A DNA stretch of 64,000 bases from NCBI RefSeq assembly GCF_016908195.1, contig NZ_JAFBDK010000005.1, positions 124,001 to 188,000 of the forward strand, read 5' to 3'. The position numbers and the translations under genes are program-made. Every line of letters starts with the position of its first letter. Position 1 is the first letter of the stretch. The notes beneath the pieces were generated by a model. The model was not told the origin of the DNA. It was given only the letters and a program-made list of their open reading frames with translations, and did no database searches. Shown one piece after another: positions 40,795 to 50,194 of this stretch. Source of the DNA: Jeotgalibacillus terrae. Lineage in GTDB: Bacteria; Bacillota; Bacilli; Bacillales; Jeotgalibacillaceae.

Positions 40795-41454
40795 TTAATT
40801 TTTCCCCCGCTCAGCTTCCTTATGCGACTCAAGTAAAAAACCTTCAATTTCCTTCATCACTTGTTGGAGCGCTGCAATAGATTCGGTTGTATCATAAGAA
40901 TTCATGTCCAATGAGTGATTAGCGTTCTTTATCACTGTGGTATGTGAGGCTGTCTGGTTAAGAGCAACCAGTTTACCATGATCGAAATGTGGATCCTGAT
41001 CACCGATGACAAGCATTCTTTCATGCTTACTTTGAAGAATGCCTTCAAAAACAGGATTCAGTTTTAAGAGCGGTGTTAATAAAATCATTTTTGTATCGTT
41101 ATATTCAGTTTTTTGCATAAGTGAGCATGATATAGGAATAGTACCTAATGATTTTCCGAGAAAGATAAGATTTGAATATTCATGCTTTGTCTGCACTTCT
41201 GACAGGATAGGATCTATTTGCCGCATCATCTCCGTAATGACTTCATCTAAAGGCTTTTTTAGAAAGCCCTGCTCAAAAGAATAATGGATCTGTACAACGT
41301 CGATTCCCTTCTCAATCATCAGTAAAGTTGAATAGTAAAACAGCGGCTTATCATAATTATATCCGGCCCCCGAAAACATAAAGCAAATGGTATCTGATCC
41401 TGATTGGATATGTGTGTATTCAGTAGAATCTATAGTATTCTTAAGAACGTTCAT
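40795..41454 (-). CDS. Alpha/beta hydrolase
   Basis: A 219-residue protein: DTICFMFSGAGYNYDKPLFY (oxyanion region), LIFLGKSLGTIPIS with the nucleophile Ser in G-K-S-L-G, ERMLVIGDQDPHFDHG with the acid, and IKNANHSLDM with the His. It is a small single-domain hydrolase; the substrate cannot be told. GGAG lies upstream of the ATG. First gene of a two-gene unit with the acetyltransferase. Confidence 0.8.
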   Translation of the reverse strand: MNVLKNTIDSTEYTHIQSGSDTICFMFSGAGYNYDKPLFYYSTLLMIEKGIDVVQIHYSFEQGFLKKPLDEVITEMMRQIDPILSEVQTKHEYSNLIFLGKSLGTIPISCSLMQKTEYNDTKMILLTPLLKLNPVFEGILQSKHERMLVIGDQDPHFDHGKLVALNQTASHTTVIKNANHSLDMNSYDTTESIAALQQVMKEIEGFLLESHKEAERGKN

Positions 41455-41494
41455 CTTTTTCTCCTTTAAATGGTTTATGTAGAAATGGTGTCAT

Positions 41495-42049
41495 TCAAAT
41501 CTTAAGCACACCACGAAATCCTCTCGCAGCATAATAAGAGTCCGCACCATTATGGTAGACAAACACCGCATCATAGCGCCGATCACAAAATAGCGCGCCG
41601 CCTTTGCTGCGAATGGCTTCAGGTGTCTGCACCCAGCTGGATGTTTTCAGATCAAAGCTTCCGAGCTTTTGCAGGGCGCGATACTGATCTTCACTTAACA
41701 ATGTAATCCCCATCTCATCAGCCATATGAATCGCACTGTCTTCAGGCGGGAATTTTTTTCTCGCTTCAAGAGCAGCATGATCATAACAGACACTTCGGCG
41801 GCCTTTTGGGCTTTCTTTGGCACAATCGACGAACACGAACCCATCGCTTTCATTTTCCAGCTCGACCACATCAGGCTCCCCTTGTGAGGCTTCCATTTCA
41901 TTCAGTGACCATAGCTTTTCAGGATGAGCCAGCAGCTTCTTCTCTACACTCTGCCAGTCAGTATTAGGATGCCGGGACGTATTTTTCCCGAATCTTGTTT
42001 TTAAATTTGCTAAAAGTTCTGCTTGCTGTTCCTCTGTTAGAAGTGCCAT
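41495..42049 (-). CDS. DUF4256 family protein
   Basis: A 184-residue soluble protein. W-S-L-N-E-M-E-A-S-Q-G-E-P-D-V, VFVDCAKESPKGRRSVCYDH, KLGSFDLKTSSWVQTP and FVYHNGADSYYAARGFRGVL are the pattern of DUF4256, a widespread uncharacterised family. GGAGG precedes the ATG. Monocistronic. Confidence 0.88.
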   Translation of the reverse strand: MALLTEEQQAELLANLKTRFGKNTSRHPNTDWQSVEKKLLAHPEKLWSLNEMEASQGEPDVVELENESDGFVFVDCAKESPKGRRSVCYDHAALEARKKFPPEDSAIHMADEMGITLLSEDQYRALQKLGSFDLKTSSWVQTPEAIRSKGGALFCDRRYDAVFVYHNGADSYYAARGFRGVLKI

Positions 42050-42205
42050 TTTACAACCTCCATCGTTTATTCATCTGGTTATATTATAATCGAACTTCTT
42101 CCATTTTTCAGAAGATTATCTGTAAAAGTCATCCATTCTGTGGTAAGGTTGATGGGAAGTTTAAATGGAAATGATTCTCAAAGATGTATAAAGGGGTGAT
42201 CGCTC

Positions 42206-42454
42206 ATGATCAATCATAAGTACATGAACATTTCAGCGGTATTTTTTGTGTTGGGAATAGTGGTATGGTTACCGAACTTAATTCTGGATTTTGGAACGCC
42301 GCTTACACTTCTGTCTATGGTCTTTGGGGCAATTGGCGTCGTATTTGCAGGGATGGCGAGAAACTGGCTGCTTGTTGTCGCGAATGTATTTGTGATGTTC
42401 AGCTTCTTCTTAGTGATGGGGTTTGGGTATTACTATTTTAGTTTGACTGGTTAG
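42206..42454 (+). CDS. Small three-TM membrane protein
   Basis: An 82-residue protein, almost wholly hydrophobic, with segments about 8-28, 32-50 and 54-78. AAGGGGTGA precedes ATG 42206. It is not part of the ileS unit, which has its own promoter and leader. Function unknown. Confidence 0.62.
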   Translation: MINHKYMNISAVFFVLGIVVWLPNLILDFGTPLTLLSMVFGAIGVVFAGMARNWLLVVANVFVMFSFFLVMGFGYYYFSLTG

Positions 42455-42541
42455 GCGACTGGAACGAGGGGGATCGGTCTCGGGCGATTTTAGGATTCTG
42501 ACCCCGCGCACCCATGCCGCCTCTCTCCGCACCAAATTCCC

Positions 42542-42857
42542 TTGACAATTCTCCACACTTTAGCATAAGCTATCTCTAACAAAACCCAATCTTTAACATT
42601 CTATGACGAGAAAGAGTAACAGGCGTGCTGAGGCACAGAGAGCTGACGGGTGGTGCGAGTCAGTGTTCAGGCGGCTGTGAAGATCCTCTCTGAGAAGCAG
42701 TGCTGAAACGATTTAAGTGCTGCCGGGATTCCGCCGTTACAAGGAACGCGTATGATGGTACGTAGATTTGAGTGCTCAGGGGATTTTCCTCTCTGAGAAT
42801 CAGGGTGGTAACGCGGGCTGAGCTCGTCCCTAACGGTTGTTAGGGGCGGGCTTTTTT
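42542..42857 (+). promoter_or_regulatory. Promoter and T-box leader of ileS
   Basis: TTGACA (42542-42547) with a -10-like CATAAG (42564-42569). The leader has AGAGAGC of stem I, the likely specifier AUC (42683-42685, in GTGAAGATCCTCTCTGAG), the T-box AGGGTGGTAACGCG (42802-42815), and a terminator GCTCGTCCCTAAC (42822-42834)/GTTAGGGGCGGGC (42839-42851) with TTTTTT. AUC reads isoleucine, in agreement with the gene. Uncharged tRNA-Ile should promote antitermination. Stretch 42455-42541 shows nothing. Confidence 0.92.
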
Positions 42858-42882
42858 GTATGTAGAAAAAGGAGGAAGTCTA

Positions 42883-45800
42883 ATGGAAAAGGCGCAGGGA
42901 CAGAAAACAGCATCTGAGCGGGAAAAGCAGGTACAGGCATTTTGGAGAAATGAACAGATCTTTCAGCAATCGATTGATCAGCGCGAAGGAAATCAAACTT
43001 TTGTTTTCTATGAAGGACCGCCGACTGCGAATGGCTTACCGCATGCAGGGCATGTGCTTGGACGCGTCATAAAGGATTTTGTTGCGCGATATAAAACGAT
43101 GAACGGTTATCAGGTCCTGAGAAAAGCTGGCTGGGATACGCACGGTCTGCCAGTAGAGCTTGGTGTAGAGAAAAAGCTTGGACTCTCAGGAAAGCGTGAG
43201 ATTGAAGAATACGGCGTGGAAAAATTCATTGAGGAATGTAAGAAAAGCGTCTTTGATTATGAAAGACAATGGCGGACATTTACCGATGCAATTGGCTATT
43301 GGGTGGATATGGATGAACCATATGTGACGCTTGAAAACCGTTATATCGAAAGTGTGTGGCACATCCTTTCAACGATTCACAAGCGTGGCCTGCTTGAGCA
43401 GGGGCATCGCGTTGTCCCTTACTGTCCGAGCTGCCAGACCTCGCTCAGCTCGCATGAAGTGGCGCAGGGTTATAAAGACGTAAAGGATCTTTCTGTTACT
43501 GCAAAGTTCAAGGTCACTAACACAGACAATGAATATTTCCTTGGATGGACAACAACACCATGGACACTGCCTTCAAATGTGGCGCTGGCAGTTAATCGTG
43601 ATCTGACTTATGTAAAAGCAAGACAGGGTGAAGAAGTATATATTGTAGCGAAGAACCTTGCTGCAAAAGTCTTCAAAGAAGAGTATGAAGTAATCAGTGA
43701 ACACGTGGGGAGTGAATTGACCGGACTATCGTATGAGCCACCGCTCAATTATTTAACACTTCAACGTGGACATGAAGTGATTGCGGCTGACTTTGTCACA
43801 GAAGATAGCGGTACTGGTATTGTTCATCTTGCGCCTGCACACGGTGAAGATGATTACCAGGCAATTAAAGAGTCAGGACTGGATTTTGTAAAGGTGGTTG
43901 ATGAAGCCGGACGATATACAGAGGAAGTGATCCCATTTGCCGGTGAGAAAGCAAAGGACCAGGATGTAGCGATCATCAGGCTGCTCGCAGAAAACGGACG
44001 GTTATTCGATAAGGAAAAATACGGGCACAGCTACCCGCACTGCTGGCGCTGTGATTCAGCGCTGATCTATTATGCGATGGAGGGCTGGTTTATCAAAACA
44101 ACTGCGATCAAAGAGTCAATTATTGCGAATAACCAGTCAGTTGAATGGCATCCGGGGCATATGAAAGACGGACGCTTTGGAAAATTCCTTGAGGGGATGG
44201 TTGATTGGAACCTGGGACGTAACCGCTACTGGGGGACACCGCTGAATGTCTGGATTTGTGAGACTTGCGGGCATCAGCATGCACCGGATAGCGTGGCGGA
44301 TCTGAAGGCGCATGCGAAGGACGCGACTTTGGAAGATCTGGATCTTCACAAACCTTATGTGGATCAGATTCAGCTTAATTGCCCATCTTGTAGCGGTACA
44401 ATGACGCGGACGAAGGAAGTCATTGATGTCTGGTTTGACAGTGGCTCGATGCCGTTTGCCCAGTATCATTATCCATTTGAAAATAAAGATCTCTTTGACA
44501 AGCAATTCCCTGCTGATGTGATTGCTGAAGGGGTGGATCAGACACGCGGCTGGTTCTACAGTCTGCTGACAGTTTCATCGCTGTTTACCGGAAAAGCACC
44601 TTATAAAAGAGTGCTATCACTCGGACATATACTTGATGAAGACGGCAAAAAGATGTCTAAAAGTAAAGGGAACGTGATTAATCCGATGGAGCTGGTTGAG
44701 CAGTATGGTGCAGATGCGCTTCGCTGGGCACTTTTGGCAGACAGTGCACCGTGGAATAATAAGCGCTTCTCAGCAAATCTGGTCAGCCAGGCAAAATCAA
44801 AGCTGGTTGATACACTGCATAACGTGCATGCATTTTACAGTATGTATGCAAAAATAGACGGTTTTGATCCGGCTATCCACGGAATGGGAGAGCGTACGCT
44901 TTTAGATAAATGGGTGCTGTCACGTCTGAACTCAGTGACAGAAGCAGTGAGCGGCCATCTTGATGACTATAACTTTACTGATGGCGCCAGGGAACTGACA
45001 GAGTTTGTTGATGAATTGAGTAACTGGTATATCCGCCGCTCCCGTGACCGTTTCTGGGGTGAGGGAATGAGTAAGGATAAGCTCGCTGCTTACCACACAC
45101 TCCGTACTGTGATGGTCACGTTAAGCAGGTTGCTGGCTCCATTCACACCGTTTATTGCTGAAGAGGTCCATCTTGATCTGACAGGAAGAAGCGTTCATTT
45201 AGCGGACTTCCCGACTGCGGATCAGTCATTGCAAAATAAGAAGCTCGAAGCGGATATGGATCGTGTGCTTCAGGTAGTGGAGCTTGCCCGTCAGTTGAGA
45301 AATGCCACAAACCTGAAGACGAAGCAGCCGCTTGCAAGTGTAACGGTCATCGGCTCAAAAGAAGAAACGGATCCGCTCAAGGGTTACGAAACGATTGTAA
45401 TGGATGAAATTAATGTGAAGGCTGTGAACCTGCAGCAGGAAGCGGGAGATACTGTGCGCTACGAAGTGAAGCTGAACTTCCCGACTGCCGGTCCAAAGCT
45501 TGGTAAAAAGATCGGCGAAGTCCAGAAGGCATTACAGCAGCTGTCATCTGAAGAAGCAAAGAAAATTGCGCAGCAGGGATTTGCTGAAGTTGCAGGTGAA
45601 AGAGTGGAGGCGGAGGACCTCCAAATCAGACAGCAGGCAGATGAGGGGCTTGAGTTAGCATCAAATGCAACTTATACCGTGCTGCTTGATACCGTATTAA
45701 CAGAAGAGCTGAAGGCAGAGGGCCTCGCCCGCGAACTGATTCGCGGTGTTCAGCAGTACCGGAAAGAACTGAATCTGCCGGTTGATCAGCGTGTAGTACT

Positions 45801-45957
45801 GGTGATTGATGCAAATGAAAAAATGCGTTCAGTGGTGACGCAGTATAAAGAACTGCTGGAGCAAAATCTGCTGGTCAGTGAGCTGAAGTTCGGGAAGAAG
45901 GAAGGTATGAAGCGGTTGGAGTTTGATGGAGAAGAGGTTGGGATTGCGGTTGAATGA
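42883..45957 (+). CDS. ileS: Isoleucyl-tRNA synthetase, type 2 (IleRS2)
   Basis: A 1024-residue class I aminoacyl-tRNA synthetase that charges tRNA-Ile. HIGH-type motif HAGH at 54-57 in [20 protein letters not shown] at 590-594, [10 protein letters not shown], editing domain around 190-390 with [10 protein letters not shown], and Cys pairs CPSC, CETC and CPSC. The GLPHxGH context, length above 1000 and absence of a Cys-rich C-terminus place it with the eukaryote-like IleRS2 clade, known for low sensitivity to mupirocin. Whether a type 1 copy exists elsewhere is not visible. ATG 42883 follows AAAGGAGG. Confidence 0.93.
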   Translation: MEKAQGQKTASEREKQVQAFWRNEQIFQQSIDQREGNQTFVFYEGPPTANGLPHAGHVLGRVIKDFVARYKTMNGYQVLRKAGWDTHGLPVELGVEKKLGLSGKREIEEYGVEKFIEECKKSVFDYERQWRTFTDAIGYWVDMDEPYVTLENRYIESVWHILSTIHKRGLLEQGHRVVPYCPSCQTSLSSHEVAQGYKDVKDLSVTAKFKVTNTDNEYFLGWTTTPWTLPSNVALAVNRDLTYVKARQGEEVYIVAKNLAAKVFKEEYEVISEHVGSELTGLSYEPPLNYLTLQRGHEVIAADFVTEDSGTGIVHLAPAHGEDDYQAIKESGLDFVKVVDEAGRYTEEVIPFAGEKAKDQDVAIIRLLAENGRLFDKEKYGHSYPHCWRCDSALIYYAMEGWFIKTTAIKESIIANNQSVEWHPGHMKDGRFGKFLEGMVDWNLGRNRYWGTPLNVWICETCGHQHAPDSVADLKAHAKDATLEDLDLHKPYVDQIQLNCPSCSGTMTRTKEVIDVWFDSGSMPFAQYHYPFENKDLFDKQFPADVIAEGVDQTRGWFYSLLTVSSLFTGKAPYKRVLSLGHILDEDGKKMSKSKGNVINPMELVEQYGADALRWALLADSAPWNNKRFSANLVSQAKSKLVDTLHNVHAFYSMYAKIDGFDPAIHGMGERTLLDKWVLSRLNSVTEAVSGHLDDYNFTDGARELTEFVDELSNWYIRRSRDRFWGEGMSKDKLAAYHTLRTVMVTLSRLLAPFTPFIAEEVHLDLTGRSVHLADFPTADQSLQNKKLEADMDRVLQVVELARQLRNATNLKTKQPLASVTVIGSKEETDPLKGYETIVMDEINVKAVNLQQEAGDTVRYEVKLNFPTAGPKLGKKIGEVQKALQQLSSEEAKKIAQQGFAEVAGERVEAEDLQIRQQADEGLELASNATYTVLLDTVLTEELKAEGLARELIRGVQQYRKELNLPVDQRVVLVIDANEKMRSVVTQYKELLEQNLLVSELKFGKKEGMKRLEFDGEEVGIAVE

Positions 45958-45964
45958 GTGGAGT

Positions 45965-45993
45965 CGGCTGAAGGTGATTCTTCAGCCGGTTTT
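45965..45993 (+). terminator. Terminator of ileS
   Basis: CGGCTGAAG (45965-45973) and CTTCAGCCG (45980-45988) with a 6-base loop, followed by GTTTTGG. Confidence 0.75.
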
Positions 45994-46014
45994 GGGTATT
46001 TGTTTTTTAGTCAA

Positions 46015-46275
46015 TTAGCGATCTGCAAGATTCTTTAACGTATCATCATATCGGTCAAATAGATCTCTTAACCCTTCCAGAAATTCTTGATCAATCCCAT
46101 CTGTATTTTCAAATGACTGTATTGTATTAAATTTAACTAAGACTGAATGGTTATTTTTAAGTCGGAGCTTGATTGAACTTCTCTGGTCATTCTTGATTTG
46201 ACTCAAAACCTTTTTGTGAAGCTTGATGTGTGAATTCTGCTCGCTAGATTTAATTTTAAATTTCAATTCATTCAC
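46015..46275 (-). CDS. Small basic protein of unknown function
   Basis: An 86-residue hydrophilic protein: MNELKFKIKSSEQNSHIKLH, then basic KLRLKNNHSVLVKFNTI, then an acidic helical end FLEGLRDLFDRYDDTLKNL. Upstream of the ATG is GGCGGTG. No family recognised; AT-rich relative to neighbours. Real-gene status rests on codon pattern and ribosome binding site only. Confidence 0.5.
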   Translation of the reverse strand: MNELKFKIKSSEQNSHIKLHKKVLSQIKNDQRSSIKLRLKNNHSVLVKFNTIQSFENTDGIDQEFLEGLRDLFDRYDDTLKNLADR

Positions 46276-46388
46276 CGCCGTTTGATAATCTTACAAAATA
46301 GAATAGTTGTCCAGGTTATAAACTTAATCATATTGAACAAATCCCTAAATGTATAGTGAATATAAAGTATAGCGTCAAGAAAATATAC

Positions 46389-46583
46389 CTACACCTGACC
46401 AGCTTTCTGCTGAGACACGATATTGAACATCCCTGCTGTAGCTGTCATGTTTAATATGATTGCTGTAACAATTATAAGACCAAGTGTCCACCCTTCAATA
46501 TTCATAGTCTTGGATAATGTTAATAAAAGAATTCCCATGATTAAACAGGACATAAAAAAGAAAAATTTCTTATTCATAGTCAT
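46389..46583 (-). CDS. Small two-TM membrane protein
   Basis: A 64-residue protein: FFFFMSCLIMGILLLTLSK (TM1) and GWTLGLIIVTAIILNMTATA (TM2). Start may be ATG 46583 or 46577; the ribosome binding site is weak, so the call is modest. Not recognised. Confidence 0.45.
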   Translation of the reverse strand: MTMNKKFFFFMSCLIMGILLLTLSKTMNIEGWTLGLIIVTAIILNMTATAGMFNIVSQQKAGQV

Positions 46584-46644
46584 TTTATTTTTACGTCCGA
46601 AAAAGAAATAGTTTCAATTTTATATTCACAAAAGGAGAAAGATC

Positions 46645-47130
46645 ATGACAACGTATTTAATCAAAGACATGACCCTTGAAGCGGCAAAGGAAATAAATGA
46701 ATGGACATATGCGGAGCCATACAGTCTTTACAGTATGTCAGGCGATCCGGATGATCTGGAGGAATTGATGGATGGAAGTTACGTTGCTGCCTATGCCAAT
46801 GATCAGTTGACCGGGTATTTTTGCTACGGGAAACATGCCCAGGTTCCTGCCGGGAAAAGAGAGCTATATTATGAGGACAATACTTACACAGACATTGGAC
46901 TGGGACTGCATCCGGCATTGACTGGTTCAGGCAGAGGCCGTGATTTTTTGACAGCAGGGATGAAGTTCGGGATTCAGAGATATGGGTTTGACAAGTACCG
47001 TTTGAGCGTTGCGGGATTTAATGAAAGAGCGATCAGGCTTTATGAACAGGCAGGGTTTGAAAAGACTGGGTCTTTTGTGAATCAGGCTGGGGAAAGAAAC
47101 ATTCAGTTTTTTGTGATGAAACAGGTGTAA
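46645..47130 (+). CDS. GNAT acetyltransferase
   Basis: A 161-residue protein: AAKEINEWTYAEPYSLYSMS, IGLGLHPALTGSGRGRDFLT (acetyl-CoA loop G-S-G-R-G) and LSVAGFNERAIRLYEQAGFE. The I-x-x-W-x-Y-x-x-P-Y-x-x-Y opening is a frequent GNAT subgroup in bacilli. AAAGGAGAAAG precedes the ATG. Substrate unknown. Confidence 0.85.
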   Translation: MTTYLIKDMTLEAAKEINEWTYAEPYSLYSMSGDPDDLEELMDGSYVAAYANDQLTGYFCYGKHAQVPAGKRELYYEDNTYTDIGLGLHPALTGSGRGRDFLTAGMKFGIQRYGFDKYRLSVAGFNERAIRLYEQAGFEKTGSFVNQAGERNIQFFVMKQV

Positions 47131-47168
47131 GGTGACACGTCTGAAGTGTGGTGCAGTAGGCGGTGAGC

Positions 47169-47225
47169 GACGGGTGGAATTCCTTCAGTTCAGCGGATAA
47201 TTCCTTCACCACGCCACCCGCCGTC
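47169..47225 (-). repeat. 21-bp-period intergenic array, family A, copy 3 (2 units)
   Basis: On the minus strand TGAAGGAAT occurs twice, 21 bases apart (CCTTCA at 47203-47208 and 47182-47187). The units lie between GC-rich arms GACGGGTGG (47169-47177) and CCACCCGCCGTC (47214-47225), which can pair imperfectly, so the AT-rich units would form the loop. It sits between convergent genes. Confidence 0.55.
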
Positions 47226-47252
47226 TTAGCCCCCATCATCAGACATGCTGAT

Positions 47253-47276
47253 GGGAAGCTGTTCACCCAGCTTCCC
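47253..47276. terminator. Hairpin between convergent genes
   Basis: GGGAAGCTG (47253-47261), loop TTCACC, CAGCTTCCC (47268-47276), then GTTT. A second hairpin, CCCATCATCAG/CTGATGGG, lies just before it. Probably terminates one or both neighbours. Confidence 0.6.
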
Positions 47277-47285
47277 GTTTCTGCA

Positions 47286-50075
47286 CTATCCGCCAATACC
47301 TCTATCAAACAACTCCTGCAGTTCAGCCGCCGGCACCGGTCTGCTGAAGAAATATCCCTGTATACAATAGCAGCCTTCTTTCATCAGCATATCAATCTGT
47401 TCCTGCGTTTCCACACCCTCTGCCACCACCTCATAATCAAGCTGTTTAGCCAGATGAATGATTGTTGAATTCAGAGCTGCGATATGCGGAACATGCGTCA
47501 TCCCATCTACAAATGAGCGGTCAATCTTGATGCAGTCGATTGGAAAATCTTTAATGTACTTTAAAGAGGAGTAACCCGTTCCAAAGTCATCAAGTGCAAT
47601 TGTTAGTCCGAGATCTTTCAGTTCATGAATCTTTGCTGCGTCATGTGATTGAATGAGTGTGTGTTCTGTCAGTTCAATCTCAAGATATTTCGGATCAATC
47701 CCTGCATCATTTAAAGCTGACTGGACAGTCTGAACAACTCGCGGGTGCTGGATTTGGCGAATCGAGAAATTAACCGCCATGGTAATCAGATTCCCTTCAA
47801 CATGCCAGACTTTCAGCTGATGTATTGCTTCGCGCAGCACCCAGTTGCCAAGCTTCAGGATCAGCCCGGTCTCTTCTGCCAGCGGAATGAATTTGTCTGG
47901 CGGCACTTTACCGAATTCAGGGTGAGTCCAACGCAGCAAAGCTTCCACACCAGTTATTTCTTTTGTGTAGTAATTAACTTTTGGCTGATAATACACTTCA
48001 AGTTCATCTTTCTCCAGTGCCTGATGCAGTGCATTCAGCAGATTTGAGCGCTCAACATTTTTCTCTCTCAGTAATCGGGTGAAGTAGTGATAAGTACTGC
48101 CATATTCTTTTGCCACGTACATAGCGGTATCAGCATTACGGATTAACTCTTCTTCATTTTGTGCATCATCCGGGTAGACGCTGATGCCAATGCTTGCACC
48201 GGTAAAAAGCTCATGATTGCCAATTCGAATTGGTTCTGTCAGGCAGCTGAGGAGTTTCATGGCGACTTCATCAAGCTCTTCAATCCGTTCCACATCTTCA
48301 ACAAGCACCATGAACTCGTCTCCGCCAAGCCTTGATACAGTGATGCGGGAAGAAACGAGCGTTCTGAACCGGTCTGCAATTTCATAAAGCACCCGGTCAC
48401 CAACTGCGTGGCCGTAAGAATCATTAATCAGCTTAAAGCGGTCCAGGTCTAAAAACAATACGCCTAACCGATCTGTTTCATAAACAGTTGTTAAAGCTGT
48501 TTTAATTTTTTGAGTCATATAGCTGCGGTTAGGTAAACGGGTGATCACATCATAATAAGCCTGCGTATGGATTTTTCTCTCCATTTCCTTTCGTTCAGTC
48601 ACATTTCTGAATGTCACAACTGCTCCGCTATGACTGCTTCCATTGCGAATAGGGGTAGAGACGTATTCCACATCAAAGAGTTCACCACTTTTTCCGGCAA
48701 ACTTCTCTTCAGCAGAATAAGCTTTTTCACCGGTTGCCAGTGACTCATGAATTGGCGAGCTCATTTGCTGATATTGCTCCATTTCTTTTGAAAAGTGAGC
48801 CACCACTTCATCCTGTTTTTTGCCGACCAGATCATCAACCTCGTAGTCAAGCATCGTTGCAGCAGTAGGATTGCAAAAAGTAATCACACCATTTTTATCC
48901 AGACCGTAAATCCCTTCACCGGCAGAGTTCAGGATTGATTCATTCTTTTTGCTGAGTTGACGAAGGTCTTCATTCATCGTTTCAAGAATTTCATTTTTCT
49001 CCTGTAATTCAGATGTTCTGTGTTCAATAATGTCTTCGAGATGTTCTAAATGAATTAAGTTGTCTACTACACCGGCAGTTGCATCAGCGATTGAAATCGC
49101 CAGCTGCTGTTCTGCATCTGTATAAGTTTTTTGATGATCGAAATTAACAATTGCCAGTGTTCCGAGCACTTCATCGCGTGAGATCATAGGGAGCATATAC
49201 ATTGCTTTAATTCCGAAACATTCAATAGCCTGCTTATTCGGACGTGGATCATTAATGGCATCCTCAATTAAAACAGGCTGCTTCGTACGCATGACTTCCA
49301 AAAAAACAGGATCCTTCTGAAAATTAATTTTTGCCTCACTATGCACTCTCTTCCAATCCTCTTCATCCCACTCACTTTCAGGTGACAGCTTGTGGGGTAA
49401 AGTGAACTGGGTACGGATATCTTTGAGATGTGCACCGACATTCGGGTTGTTCAGCGCTTTTTTAATATATTTGAAACTTGTTTCAAGTGCTCCCTTAACA
49501 GTCGTACAGCGTGAGAGATCACTGGTGGCATTCAGCAAAAGCTGCTTGTCTTCTACCAGCTTTTTGGAGTGTTTGAATAACTCTGTATTTCTAAGTGCGA
49601 CTGCAGCCATCGTTATATATGACTCAATTGCTTCGAGCTCTTCTTTATTAAGGTGGAGTGGAGAGCTATAGTCAAAAAGGAAAACAAGCCCATACAGGGA
49701 TTTCTCGTAGTAAATCGGTATCCCGAAAACAGACTTAATCTTAAACAGTTCAATTGGGACAGGATCGGGCCGGTCATCCTGGCTGGTATCAGGAATATAA
49801 ATGCTCTTTTTCGTCTTGACAATCTCAGCAGCAAAACGATCCTTATTAAGATCGATGACCATCTTATCAAGCGTGATTCCATTGAAGTGATCAGGTTTCC
49901 CCACATATCCCTGGTAATGCTCCGGGCCGATCGGGAGGTAGATGCCTACCGCATCACAACGCACAATCTCTTCAGAAATCGCTTTTACAACCTGCTCTAA
50001 CACTGAACGCTTGTCTAACTTCAGGTGAATCATTTTTGTGATTTCAGCTAACCTGGTATACCGGTCATGATGCAT
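47286..50075 (-). CDS. GAF-GAF-PAS-GGDEF-EAL c-di-GMP protein
   Basis: A 929-residue soluble protein. Two GAF domains (about 15-165 and 185-345), a helical linker, PAS (about 380-500), GGDEF (about 515-670) with intact RLGGDEF, and EAL (about 685-925) with EALLRW, ELTEHTLI and LDDFGTGYSSL. Both active sites look intact, so it may make or degrade cyclic di-GMP depending on GAF/PAS input. No TM segment. Monocistronic. Confidence 0.92.
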   Translation of the reverse strand: MHHDRYTRLAEITKMIHLKLDKRSVLEQVVKAISEEIVRCDAVGIYLPIGPEHYQGYVGKPDHFNGITLDKMVIDLNKDRFAAEIVKTKKSIYIPDTSQDDRPDPVPIELFKIKSVFGIPIYYEKSLYGLVFLFDYSSPLHLNKEELEAIESYITMAAVALRNTELFKHSKKLVEDKQLLLNATSDLSRCTTVKGALETSFKYIKKALNNPNVGAHLKDIRTQFTLPHKLSPESEWDEEDWKRVHSEAKINFQKDPVFLEVMRTKQPVLIEDAINDPRPNKQAIECFGIKAMYMLPMISRDEVLGTLAIVNFDHQKTYTDAEQQLAISIADATAGVVDNLIHLEHLEDIIEHRTSELQEKNEILETMNEDLRQLSKKNESILNSAGEGIYGLDKNGVITFCNPTAATMLDYEVDDLVGKKQDEVVAHFSKEMEQYQQMSSPIHESLATGEKAYSAEEKFAGKSGELFDVEYVSTPIRNGSSHSGAVVTFRNVTERKEMERKIHTQAYYDVITRLPNRSYMTQKIKTALTTVYETDRLGVLFLDLDRFKLINDSYGHAVGDRVLYEIADRFRTLVSSRITVSRLGGDEFMVLVEDVERIEELDEVAMKLLSCLTEPIRIGNHELFTGASIGISVYPDDAQNEEELIRNADTAMYVAKEYGSTYHYFTRLLREKNVERSNLLNALHQALEKDELEVYYQPKVNYYTKEITGVEALLRWTHPEFGKVPPDKFIPLAEETGLILKLGNWVLREAIHQLKVWHVEGNLITMAVNFSIRQIQHPRVVQTVQSALNDAGIDPKYLEIELTEHTLIQSHDAAKIHELKDLGLTIALDDFGTGYSSLKYIKDFPIDCIKIDRSFVDGMTHVPHIAALNSTIIHLAKQLDYEVVAEGVETQEQIDMLMKEGCYCIQGYFFSRPVPAAELQELFDRGIGG

Positions 50076-50194
50076 GGCTATCCCACCTTTTCCTTTTGTA
50101 ATACCATCACATACATGGATGTAAATTATTGTATTGATTCGCCGAATTAACAGGTAATTCCTCTTTTTATAGGAGTAAAGTATTTATATTTTAT

